Below the pieces are notes generated by a model. It ran no database searches and was not told the origin of the DNA. It saw only the letters and a list, made by a program, of their open reading frames with translations. From an uncultured Spirochaetaceae bacterium (GTDB lineage: Bacteria > Spirochaetota > Spirochaetia > Treponematales > UBA12059), in assembly GCA_938004315.1 (NCBI GenBank), contig CALKWG010000036.1:1-16739 (forward strand): 16,739 bases of DNA, given 5' to 3'. Shown one piece after another: positions 6,307 to 14,755 of the stretch (positions within the stretch are counted from its first letter, which is position 1; the number at the start of each line of letters is the position of its first letter). The position numbers and the translations under genes are program-made.

Positions 6307-6390
6307 CTCATCCTTCAGGACATTTTCTCAAGCTTCTACCTTGACGAAAACATGGCCGAACGTCAAGTATTAATCGAAGGAAGGACTACG

Positions 6391-7530
6391 ATGGAGCCCG
6401 AGCTCGAAGGTATGGAGAGCGATTTCCTCACGGCCCGCCGCTATGGCAAGGACGAAATCATCGCCCAACAGGCGGCGGTGGGGGGGCTTATCAGCCTCGA
6501 GGCGCTGTATGAGCTGCCCCTCATCCTCTTCGTCGTCAACGACCTTAGGCAGATCGTCTGGATGAACGCGCAGGCCGAATCGCTCGTCGGCACCATCGAG
6601 ACGGGCCAACGGCCCGGCGAGGCTCTCGGCTGCATCCATGCCTGCGAGCGGCCCGGGGGCTGCGGCACCTCGAAGTTCTGCGCATACTGCGGCGCTCCCG
6701 CCGCGATCATGGAAGCCTTGGCGGGCGCGGTCGGCTCGAAGGAATGCGTCATCGAGCGGCGCGTCGATAGGGGCTTCGACGCCCTCGACCTCCTCGTCTG
6801 GTCCAAGCCCGTCGGGCCGGCGGGTTCGGGCTTCGTGCTCTTCGCGGCGCGCGACATGTCGGCCGAAAAGCGCCATGAAAGCCTGGAACATATTTTCTAC
6901 CACGACATAGGGAATACCGCCTCCGGCATCCGTGCGATGCTCGAGCTCATCGACCTGGAGGGCGGCGAGCGGGGGGCCGAATATATCCGCTACCTGAGGG
7001 CGGCCAGCGAGCAGCTGGTAGAGGAGATCGAGTCGCAGAGGGCCTTGAAGGCGGCGGAGTCGGGGACGCTGAGGCCGGAGGACGAGCTCGTCGACCCGAA
7101 CGAGCTCATAGAACGGGCCATGGGCCTGTTCGACTATGCGGCGCTCGGTAAGGACATCGGCATCGAACGCGCGGCGCCCGCGCCCGGCCTATACTGCGTA
7201 TGCGACCCGGCCCTGGCCCGCCGAGTGATCGTGAACATGATCAAAAACGCCGTCGAAGCCTCGGGGCGCGGCGATACGATCCGCATAGGCTGCGCGGCGG
7301 CCGGCGAGCGCTGCGAGATATCCGTCTGGAACCGGGCCGAGATGGGGGCGGAGGCTAAGATGCGCGTATTCCAACGCTCGTTCAGCACCAAGGGGCGCGG
7401 GCGCGGCATGGGCACCTACGGCATGAAGCTCCTGGCGGAGCGCTACATGGGCGCGACCGTCCGTTTCAGCTCCGAACCTGGGCGGGGAACGACTTTCGTC
7501 TTGAGCCTGCCGACGCAGCGCGATGACTAA
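6391..7530 (+). CDS. Soluble PAS-type sensor histidine kinase with Cys-rich motif
   Basis: This 379-residue protein has no membrane segment. A PAS-like sensor domain (about 35-155) contains a cysteine cluster: Cys81, Cys85, Cys91, Cys97 and Cys100, in CIHACERPGGCGTSKFCAYC. The dimerisation helix carries the likely phospho-accepting His171 (FYHDIGNTASG). The ATPase domain follows with N-box VNMIKNAVEAS (281-291) and a G2-type STKGRGRGMGTYGMKLL (332-348). The usual DxGxG Asp is replaced, reading VWNRAE (312-317), as I recall for a subset of such kinases. The start at 6391 has AGGAAGG 7 bases upstream; an in-frame ATG at 6352 lacks a ribosome site. No response regulator gene is in the window, so the partner is unknown. 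It overlaps the next gene by 8 bases. Cysteines suggest metal or redox sensing (inference). Confidence 0.88.
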   Translation: MEPELEGMESDFLTARRYGKDEIIAQQAAVGGLISLEALYELPLILFVVNDLRQIVWMNAQAESLVGTIETGQRPGEALGCIHACERPGGCGTSKFCAYCGAPAAIMEALAGAVGSKECVIERRVDRGFDALDLLVWSKPVGPAGSGFVLFAARDMSAEKRHESLEHIFYHDIGNTASGIRAMLELIDLEGGERGAEYIRYLRAASEQLVEEIESQRALKAAESGTLRPEDELVDPNELIERAMGLFDYAALGKDIGIERAAPAPGLYCVCDPALARRVIVNMIKNAVEASGRGDTIRIGCAAAGERCEISVWNRAEMGAEAKMRVFQRSFSTKGRGRGMGTYGMKLLAERYMGATVRFSSEPGRGTTFVLSLPTQRDD

Positions 7531-8248
7531 GACCGACCGCGATCCTAGGCTCGACGCCCTGCGGGGCGCCTTCGTCGTCCTCATGATCGTCTATCACGCC
7601 GCCTATATCGGCGTCCAGACGGGACTCTGGGACTTCGCCCTGTACGAAGGTTTCTGGTGGCTGTTCCCGCGCTTCATCGCGGCGGGCTTCCTGGCCGTCT
7701 CGGGCTGGAGCATGGCTATAGCCGGGCCGATCGGCATAGGGCGCGCGCTACGCCGCGCGGCGCGCCTGGCCCTGCCGGCGGCCGCGGTGAGCGCGGCGAG
7801 TTATATCATGTACGGGCCGGAATCCTTCGTAGCCTTCGGCGTGCTTCACTGCCTGGCGGCCTCGGCCCTGCTCGTCGCGCCGCTGGTCGGCCGTCCCGCC
7901 GTAGCGCTGGCCGCCGGCATAGCCGCCCTCGGGGCGGGCTTGGCCTTGGGCGGCCGGCGCTTCGACTTCTTCTGGGGCCTCTGGCTCGGGCTGCGGCCGG
8001 CCGGCTACTACCCGGTGGACTACCTGCCCCTCCTCCCGTGGTTCGCCTGGCCGGCCCTCGGCGCAGCCGCCCGCGGATTCTCTTCGCGCCGAGCCCCGAG
8101 GGGCGACGCAGGGCGGCCGGCCTCGCATCGGCCGGGCCCGTCCTGCGCGGCGGCCCTAGCCTTCCTCGGGCGACGCTCGCTCGTCGTCTACCTGGCGCAT
8201 CTACCCGCCCTCTACGGACTGGCCCTGCTCGTACGCTCCGTATTGTAG
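7523..8248 (+). CDS. DUF1624/HGSNAT-type membrane acyltransferase
   Basis: This 241-residue integral membrane protein has several hydrophobic segments (about 14-32, 46-68, 79-97, 105-121, 124-143, 165-184 and 218-236). The start DPRLDALRGAFVVLMIVYH, with His25, the FGVLHCLAASALLV stretch (105-118) and DYLPLLPWFAWPALG (166-180) are typical of the heparan-alpha-glucosaminide N-acetyltransferase catalytic family (DUF1624). Family members move acetyl groups across the membrane to a sugar; the bacterial substrate is unknown. The ATG lies inside the last codons of the kinase gene (8-base overlap, no clear ribosome site), so translation is probably coupled. Residues 185-207 form an Arg/Pro-rich loop. 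Confidence 0.82.
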   Translation: MTKTDRDPRLDALRGAFVVLMIVYHAAYIGVQTGLWDFALYEGFWWLFPRFIAAGFLAVSGWSMAIAGPIGIGRALRRAARLALPAAAVSAASYIMYGPESFVAFGVLHCLAASALLVAPLVGRPAVALAAGIAALGAGLALGGRRFDFFWGLWLGLRPAGYYPVDYLPLLPWFAWPALGAAARGFSSRRAPRGDAGRPASHRPGPSCAAALAFLGRRSLVVYLAHLPALYGLALLVRSVL

Positions 8249-8271
8249 CCTCCCCCGTCATGGGTTATGAT
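8243..8271 (+). promoter_or_regulatory. Weak candidate promoter before the amylase gene
   Basis: TATGAT (8266-8271, one mismatch) is preceded at 17 bases by TTGTAG (8243-8248, which matches only the first three bases of the -35 consensus). It lies in the 44-base gap before the GH13 gene, the only gap of that size in this rightward run. It could give the amylase-addBA group partly independent expression. Confidence 0.3.
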
Positions 8272-8292
8272 CGATGCATCAGGGGGATGCCC

Positions 8293-11200
8293 ATGCATAG
8301 CAAAACGCGGATACTCACGCTCGCCTTTTCCCGTATAGCGCCTTTCGCCGACGCCCCGGACCCGCCGCGGGGCCGTTATGAATTCCATATACTCAAGGAC
8401 GCGCGCGATCGCTTCGGCCTATCGCCCGACGCGTTCTCAAGCTCGGGCAACGTCGTCTTCGCCGACTTCTACGCCGCCCGGCTCTTCGCCGCCGAGCTCA
8501 ATAAGCGCGTCAATCCCGTCACGCATCCCGAGCTCGTCGTCAAAGCCGGCAAGATCAACGCGATGGCGCTCATCGACGAGATACTGCACGCCGTCTGCGC
8601 GCTATACCGCGAGAGCGTCAAGGCCGACGCCTTCGCCGCCGCCATGAAGACCGTGGAGAAGGCCTTAGGCAAGAAGGGCTCGCGCGACCTCCTCGAAGCC
8701 TTCGTCAAGGCCTATCCTCCCAAGGCGGTCTACGAAGGCTCGCTCGCTCCCAAGGCTTGGCTCGAGGCCGACGAGGAGGGCTACCCCAACGCCTTGGTCG
8801 CCTTGGAGGAGCTCTTCATGCTCCGCCTGGCCAACGAGAACCCCGCATTCGAGCCTTTCGCCTTCCTCTTCGACGACCGAGACCTCCGCGCCACGGTCGA
8901 GGCCGACGCCGCCATCGCGGCCTTGGAAGCCGCCTTCGCCTCGATGCCGCGCTTCGGACCGGACGACGAAACCTTGCCCCAGATGCTACGGGCGCCCATG
9001 CTGGCTAGCCCCTATTCCCTGGCCGGCCAGCTGGATTTCATCCGGCGCCGCTGGGGCCTCGTCATCGGCGGCCGCCTGAAGAAGCTCTTAGGCGGCGTCG
9101 ACATGCTGGCCGAGGAGGAGAAGCCGTCCTTCCATGGCCACGGCCCCGGCCCGAGCCGCGTGCTATCATACGAGCAGCTGGATAAGGAGTACGAGCGCTT
9201 CAGCGAGGATAAAGATTGGATGCCGCGGGTGGTGATGATAGCTAAGAGCACGCTCGTATGGCTGGATCAATTATCTAAGGCCTACGGCCGCCGCATCAGC
9301 ACCCTGGACGCCATCCCCGACGAGGAGCTGGACGTCCTGGCCAAGCGCGGCTTCAACGCGCTCTGGCTCATAGGCCTGTGGGAGCGCAGCGAGGCCTCGC
9401 GTCGGATCAAGGAGCTCTGCGGCAACCCCGAGGCGGCGGCCAGCGCCTATTCGCTCTTCGATTACGAAATCGCCGGCGAGCTCGGCGGTTGGGCGGCCCT
9501 GCAGAACCTCAAGGAGCGGGCGGCCTGGCGCGGCATACGGCTCGCGGCCGACATGGTACCCAACCACACGGGCATCGACTCGGCCTGGGTGCGCGAGCGC
9601 CCCGAGCTCTTCGTCCAGCGCGACAGCCCGCCCTTCCCCTCCTACAGCTATACCGGCGAGAACCTGTCGCGCGACCCGTCCGTGGGCATCTGGCTCGAGG
9701 ACCACTACTACGACCGGCGCGACGCCGCCGTCACCTTCAAGCGTACCGATTTTAGGACTGGCCGAGACAGCTATATCTACCACGGCAACGACGGCACGAG
9801 TATGCCGTGGAACGATACCGCCCAGATCGACTTCTTAAAACCCGAGGCCAGGGCCGCCGTCCGCGAGCGGATCATGCACGTCGCCCAAAACTTCCCCATC
9901 ATACGCTTCGACGCGGCCATGATCATGGCCAAGCGGCATTTCCGCCGGCTCTGGTACCCCGAGCCCGGCCACGGCGGCGACATAGCCAGCCGCGGCGAAT
10001 ACGCCTTGTCGAACGAAGACTTTACCGCCCGCATGCCCGAGGAGTTCTGGCGCGAGGTGGTCGACGAATGCGCCGAGAAAACGCCCGACACCCTGCTCTT
10101 GGCCGAGGCCTTCTGGATGATGGAAGGCTACTTCGTGCGCACCTTGGGCATGCACCGCGTCTATAACTCGGCCTTCATGAACATGCTCAAGAATAAAGAG
10201 AATAAAAAATACCGGGACACGATTAAAAACACCCAGGAGTTCGATAAGGACATCCTCAAGCGCTTCGTCAACTTCATGAACAACCCCGACGAGGAGACCG
10301 CCGTCGCCCAGTTCGGCAAGGATGACCATTATTTCGGCGTCTGCACCCTCATGGCCACCCTGCCGGGCCTGCCCATGTTCGGCCACGGTCAGGTGGAGGG
10401 CCTGACTGAAAAGTACGGCATGGAGTACCGCCGCGCCTACCGCGACGAGCGGCCTGACGAGGGCTTGATCGGCCGCCATGAGCGGGAGGTCTTCCCCCTC
10501 CTCAAGAAGCGCTATCTCTTCTCGGGGGTGGATGAGTTCCTGCTCTACGACTTCGTCGACGCCTCGGGCGCGGTGAACGAGGACGTCTACGCCTATTCCA
10601 ACGGCGCGGGCTCCGAGCGGGCCTTGGTGATCTTTAATAACGCCTGGCAACGCGCGGAGGGTTCGATACGCCGTTCCTGCCCCTATGCCCATAAGCTGCC
10701 CGGAGGCGGCAAGGAGACCCGCACGCGCTCGCTGACCGAAGGGCTATCGCTCTCGGGGCTGCCCGACCGCTACCTCGTCATGCGCGAGCAGCGATCGGGG
10801 CTCTGGTTCCTTCGCCGCTCGTCCGAACTCGCCGATCGGGGCCTGCTCGTCATCATCGACGGCTTTAAATGCCAGGTTTTCATGGACGTCTACGAGGCGG
10901 CGGACGACGAGCTCGGTAGCTACGGCCGGCTCTGCGACGAGCTAGCCGGCGCCGGCGTACCGGACCTTCAAGCGGCCCTGCAGGACCTGGCCCTGGAAGG
11001 CCTCTACGCTGCGTGGAACGCAGCCTTCGGGCCGGCGTATTTCTCCGGCGTCCGCGGGCGCCTCGAGGCCGGAGCCGACAAGCCGCGCCGTAGGCCGGCC
11101 GCTAAGCCGGCCTCCGCGCAGGCGGGGCTCTTCGACGAAGCCGGCGCGCCGGCGGCGGCCGACATCACGGAAACGCCGGCGCCGGATCCCGAAGCCGTAG

Positions 11201-11919
11201 CGGCCTTCGCCCGTTGCGCCTTAGGTTATATGGCCGAGCTGGTCGGGGCCCCCATCGAGCCGGAGGAGGCCGTTCGCAGGGCCGGCGATTGCGCCGCCCA
11301 GGCCGCCGCGTACGCCCGCGGCCTTACGGATATGATAAAGGCGACGCCTAGCTCGCCGCTCGGCGCCCTACGGGCGAGGATCCTCGCCGGGGCCGACGGA
11401 GCGGAGCTCGTCGCGTCGATCGCGGCGCTCCTATGCGTCAACCCCCTCCTGGGGGAGGGCGAATCCTATGGCGAGCTCCGTATCCTCGTGGACCGCTGGT
11501 GCTTAGACCGCAAGCTCAGGGAATCCATGCAAGCCGCCGGGGCCCACGGCGACCGCGCCTGGCAGACGGCCGCCTTCGCCAAGGCCGTCTTACCGGGCCT
11601 GGACGCGCTGGCCGCCGGCGAGGCCAAGAAGCCCAAGGCTAAGAAGTCGACGCAGGAAGCCGCTCCGCCCGAACCGTCGCGGGCGGCCCGGCTGATCGCG
11701 TCTCTGGCCGCCGACGAAGAATGCGCAAGGCTCATCGGGCTCAACGTATGGGACGGCGTGCGCTGGTTCAACGCCGAGCGCTTCGACCTGGCCATGGCGG
11801 CGGCCGCGGCGACGGCCGCGCTCATGGGCGAGACGAAGGCCGCCAAGGCCTTCGCTTCGATCGAGGAGGCCGCAGGCTCCTCGGGCTGGGATCTCGACCG
11901 TTTCATAGCGGCCCTATGA
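8293..11919 (+). CDS. Large cytoplasmic GH13 alpha-amylase-family enzyme
   Basis: This 1208-residue protein acts on alpha-glucans by family; specificity is unknown. It has no signal peptide, so it is probably cytoplasmic. An N-terminal helical region (1-310) precedes the GH13 barrel (about 320-780). Region I is DMVPNHTG (420-427), region II RFDAA with nucleophile Asp540, region III LLAEAF with acid/base Glu605, and region IV NNPDE with Asp666 in place of the usual NHD. The C-terminal third (about 870-1208) is Ala-rich and helical with two Pro/Lys/Ala linkers (about 929-965 and 1109-1133) and no recognised domain. I recall similar long proteins, including the NNPDE variant, in other phyla. AGGGGG lies 6 bases before the chosen ATG; upstream in-frame codons are a shadow of the acyltransferase gene. 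Its stop overlaps the addB start (ATGA). Confidence 0.88.
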   Translation: MHSKTRILTLAFSRIAPFADAPDPPRGRYEFHILKDARDRFGLSPDAFSSSGNVVFADFYAARLFAAELNKRVNPVTHPELVVKAGKINAMALIDEILHAVCALYRESVKADAFAAAMKTVEKALGKKGSRDLLEAFVKAYPPKAVYEGSLAPKAWLEADEEGYPNALVALEELFMLRLANENPAFEPFAFLFDDRDLRATVEADAAIAALEAAFASMPRFGPDDETLPQMLRAPMLASPYSLAGQLDFIRRRWGLVIGGRLKKLLGGVDMLAEEEKPSFHGHGPGPSRVLSYEQLDKEYERFSEDKDWMPRVVMIAKSTLVWLDQLSKAYGRRISTLDAIPDEELDVLAKRGFNALWLIGLWERSEASRRIKELCGNPEAAASAYSLFDYEIAGELGGWAALQNLKERAAWRGIRLAADMVPNHTGIDSAWVRERPELFVQRDSPPFPSYSYTGENLSRDPSVGIWLEDHYYDRRDAAVTFKRTDFRTGRDSYIYHGNDGTSMPWNDTAQIDFLKPEARAAVRERIMHVAQNFPIIRFDAAMIMAKRHFRRLWYPEPGHGGDIASRGEYALSNEDFTARMPEEFWREVVDECAEKTPDTLLLAEAFWMMEGYFVRTLGMHRVYNSAFMNMLKNKENKKYRDTIKNTQEFDKDILKRFVNFMNNPDEETAVAQFGKDDHYFGVCTLMATLPGLPMFGHGQVEGLTEKYGMEYRRAYRDERPDEGLIGRHEREVFPLLKKRYLFSGVDEFLLYDFVDASGAVNEDVYAYSNGAGSERALVIFNNAWQRAEGSIRRSCPYAHKLPGGGKETRTRSLTEGLSLSGLPDRYLVMREQRSGLWFLRRSSELADRGLLVIIDGFKCQVFMDVYEAADDELGSYGRLCDELAGAGVPDLQAALQDLALEGLYAAWNAAFGPAYFSGVRGRLEAGADKPRRRPAAKPASAQAGLFDEAGAPAAADITETPAPDPEAVAAFARCALGYMAELVGAPIEPEEAVRRAGDCAAQAAAYARGLTDMIKATPSSPLGALRARILAGADGAELVASIAALLCVNPLLGEGESYGELRILVDRWCLDRKLRESMQAAGAHGDRAWQTAAFAKAVLPGLDALAAGEAKKPKAKKSTQEAAPPEPSRAARLIASLAADEECARLIGLNVWDGVRWFNAERFDLAMAAAAATAALMGETKAAKAFASIEEAAGSSGWDLDRFIAAL

Positions 11920-14753
11920 ACGACGCCCTCGGCGCGGCCGTCATGGCCGGGCTCGGGGATCCGGAGCTCGTCTTCGTCTTCCCGAGCGAGGTGGCGGCGC
12001 GCCGCCGCCTGGAATGGTCCTTGGGCGCCGCCGGCCGACGCGCCTTGGCGCTCGATCGCTTCATCTCCTGGGACGCGTTCAAGTCGATAGCGTTTCCCGG
12101 GCCCGAGGGCGCGAAGCCGATTTCCTCGGCGCTGCGCGCCGTATTCGCGCAGGCGCTCATGGCCCGCAACGCCGCCGAGCCCTTCCTCACGGAGCTCGTG
12201 CCCGCCGAGGCGGCGTCGGCCTCGACGCGCTTCGCGCGAGCTGTCGCCGGGGCGCTCCCGGCCCTGGCGGCCTTGCGGGGGCTTAGCTCGCGTAGCCGCC
12301 TCGTCGGCGACTGGCGAAGCATAGCGGAACGCTACGCGGCCTTCTTAGAGGGACGGGGGCTCTACGAACCGGGGTGGAACCGTCGGGCCGCCGTCGCCCT
12401 CCGCCGTCGCTATCTCCTCCTCTGTCCGGAGCTTACCACCGACTGGCAGGAATACGAGCTTGGCTTGGCCTGCGCGTCCTGGGACGGCGGCCGGGCCTAC
12501 GCCGACGGCGCCCCGCCCCCGGCGGGCTCGATCTTTATCCTTCGCGAAGCCGAGCTCGCGCGCGAGGCTTCCGGCCGGGCCGGCTCGGACGAGGCGGACG
12601 CGAGGGTTGCTGCCGTCGCCTACGAGACCTCCGTCGACGAAGTCAGGGCCGCCCTGCTGCGTATCAGACAGGCCGTCGCCGCCGGTAGCGACCCGGCCGA
12701 TATCATCATCAGCCTCGCCTCCCCGGACTCGATCCTGCCGCTCCTCGAGCGCGAAGCGCGCGTGCTCGGCGTCAAGCTCGACCGACGCGAGGGCCGCCCT
12801 CTCGCCCAAAGCGCCGCCGGGCGGCTCTTCGCCGACCTCGTCGCGGTCGCCCGTTCGGATTTCTCGTTCGAAGCCGCGCGGGCCCTCCTCCTCGACCGCT
12901 CGCGTCCGTGGAAAGCCTCCGTGGCCCCCGAGGCCCTCGTCGACTTGGCCATACGCAAGCATATCCTGGCCTCCGTCCCCGGCGTCGATATCTGGGAAGC
13001 CTCGATGGGCCCCCGAGATCGGGATGAGCGAAGCCTGTATCGGGCCCTCAAGCGCTCCGCCGCGGCCGTCGCCTCCGCCCGCGGATTCCGGGCGCTCCGC
13101 GAGGCCTTCGACGCGTTCCGCTTCGCCTTCCTCGACGACGACGGCTGGGACGCGGCCCAGGACGACGAGCTGGCGCGCGCGCTGCGCGAGCTCGACGAGC
13201 TCATCGAAGCCGAGGAGGCCGCAGGCTTAGGGCCGGACCCGAACGCGGCGAGCTCCTTCTTAGAGCGCCTGGCCGAGACGCGCTATCTGCCGACCGGCGG
13301 CGGCCAGGGGATATCGGTCTACCGCTTCCCGGTGGCGGCCGGCGCCATGCCCGCCCTCCATCTCGTCCTCAACCTATCGGAAGCCGCGGCCCAGGTCGCA
13401 GCCCGCCCCCTTTCGTTCCTGCGCGACGACGAGCGCGAGGCCCTGGGCGCGCGCGACCGCGATATATCGGACGGGCTCGTGCGCCTACTCGCGGCATCCG
13501 GGCGCGAGACGGTCCTCAGCTACGCCGAGCGCGGCCCCGACGGCGTTCGCCCGCCCCATCCGTCGCTCACGCCCCGCGCGCCCGACGCGGAGGCTTCGGC
13601 CTGGCTTCCTAAGACCGACCTCGACCGCCCGGGGCCCCTCGCCTTCCCCGCCCAGAAACGCTTAGCCCTGGCGGCCCTGAGGACGGTCTTCAGGGGCGTC
13701 GGGCCGGATTGGACGGAGGCCAGGCCCGACGCGCCGGCGGCCCTCGAGGCGGAAGCGGCCGCACGCGCGGCCGAGAGGCTCAGGCGGGACGGCGTCATAG
13801 CCGTCAGCCAGAGCCTGCTCGAAGAATTGGGCCGTTGCCCCTTTAAGCGGCTCTTCGAGCGCCATCTGAAGATCGAAGCCCAAGAGACGGGCTTACGCTT
13901 CGTCGACGGCCTCATGATCGGCCGGCTCTATCACCGCTGCTTCGAGCTGCTCTTCGCCCCCATGGCGGAGCGCGGCGTCGCCGTCTCCGCCGGCGCCGAG
14001 GCGGGCGAACGGCCCCTGCCCGATCCGGCAGCCCTACCCGAAGCCCTCGATCGGGCGATAGAAGAGGCCGGCCTCGAGGACGGGGCCTTCGCGGCCATAG
14101 TGCACCGCGCCTCGCGCGGCTCCTATCTACGCGACCTAGGCCGGGCCTTGGACGCGCTTCGGCCGGCTTTAGACGGCCTCGTACCCTACCTGGTGGAGGC
14201 CCAGCCCCGGGACGCCCGCTTCGAGATCGACGGCAAGATCCTGGCCTATACCGGCCGCATGGATTTAGTCTGCGTCGAACGGGAGGCGGCCGGAGCCGGC
14301 TCGGGCGCCTCCCGGGACGATCCTCCGCCGCCCGGCGCGGCAAGGTCGCGGCGCGCCTGCATCGTCGACTATAAAAAGCGAGGCCTACCGCCGCTCGCCG
14401 CGCTTAGGCTCGGCGATGACGGCGAGCTCGCCCGCTTCCAGATTCCCGGCTACGCGCTCCTTTGCCGCGAGGCCGGCCTCGACCCGCGCGCCGCCTACTA
14501 CCTGTCCGTGGAAGGGAACGGGAGCGATCGGAAAAAACGGCTCGTCGTCGCGATAGGAGACGATCCGAAGGAAGCCGCCATGACGCCCGAGGGGCTCGAA
14601 CCGGTCCTAGACGCCTTGAAGCGCGCGGCCGCCCGGGCCGCCGACGCCGTCGAGCGGGGCCTAGTATACCTGCCCTCCGAGGCTGATCAGGAAACGGCCT
14701 GCGACGGCTGCGGCCTGCGCCCGGTATGCCGCGTGCGCTACGCGACGAGGTGA
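11916..14753 (+). CDS. addB: AddB/RexB-like exonuclease subunit with Fe-S nuclease domain
   Basis: This 945-residue protein would be the second subunit of the AddAB helicase-nuclease that resects double-strand breaks for RecA repair. The C-terminal nuclease domain has GRLYHRCFELL (the His motif), Asp783 (GRMDLV), Asp818 and Lys820 in IVDYKK, and a downstream RFQIPGYALL helix. Cys641 (GRCPFKR) with Cys929, Cys932 and Cys938 has the C...CxxCx5C spacing of the AddB iron-sulfur staple. The N-terminal half is helicase-like but I see no Walker A motif; the expected position reads VFVFPSEVAA, so it probably does not bind ATP. It is shorter than Bacillus AddB (about 1166). The ATG overlaps the amylase stop by 4 bases, and addA follows 2 bases after its stop. 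The gene is very Ala/Arg-rich. Confidence 0.87.
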   Translation: MNDALGAAVMAGLGDPELVFVFPSEVAARRRLEWSLGAAGRRALALDRFISWDAFKSIAFPGPEGAKPISSALRAVFAQALMARNAAEPFLTELVPAEAASASTRFARAVAGALPALAALRGLSSRSRLVGDWRSIAERYAAFLEGRGLYEPGWNRRAAVALRRRYLLLCPELTTDWQEYELGLACASWDGGRAYADGAPPPAGSIFILREAELAREASGRAGSDEADARVAAVAYETSVDEVRAALLRIRQAVAAGSDPADIIISLASPDSILPLLEREARVLGVKLDRREGRPLAQSAAGRLFADLVAVARSDFSFEAARALLLDRSRPWKASVAPEALVDLAIRKHILASVPGVDIWEASMGPRDRDERSLYRALKRSAAAVASARGFRALREAFDAFRFAFLDDDGWDAAQDDELARALRELDELIEAEEAAGLGPDPNAASSFLERLAETRYLPTGGGQGISVYRFPVAAGAMPALHLVLNLSEAAAQVAARPLSFLRDDEREALGARDRDISDGLVRLLAASGRETVLSYAERGPDGVRPPHPSLTPRAPDAEASAWLPKTDLDRPGPLAFPAQKRLALAALRTVFRGVGPDWTEARPDAPAALEAEAAARAAERLRRDGVIAVSQSLLEELGRCPFKRLFERHLKIEAQETGLRFVDGLMIGRLYHRCFELLFAPMAERGVAVSAGAEAGERPLPDPAALPEALDRAIEEAGLEDGAFAAIVHRASRGSYLRDLGRALDALRPALDGLVPYLVEAQPRDARFEIDGKILAYTGRMDLVCVEREAAGAGSGASRDDPPPPGAARSRRACIVDYKKRGLPPLAALRLGDDGELARFQIPGYALLCREAGLDPRAAYYLSVEGNGSDRKKRLVVAIGDDPKEAAMTPEGLEPVLDALKRAAARAADAVERGLVYLPSEADQETACDGCGLRPVCRVRYATR

Positions 14754-14755
14754 CG

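Noticed and set aside
7657..8292. Upstream extension of the amylase frame
   Set aside because: These codons are a shadow of the DUF1624 membrane gene in another frame. The GGGGG ribosome site and ATG at 8293 mark the real start.
9835..10692. Long leftward open frame (285 codons) opposite the amylase gene
   Set aside because: It mirrors a strongly supported GH13 coding region, has no recognisable motif, and such antisense frames are expected at this GC content.
11721..11915. Upstream extension of the addB frame
   Set aside because: It overlaps the amylase C-terminus in another frame and is Arg/Gly-rich; the ATGA overlap start at 11916 is typical of coupled genes.
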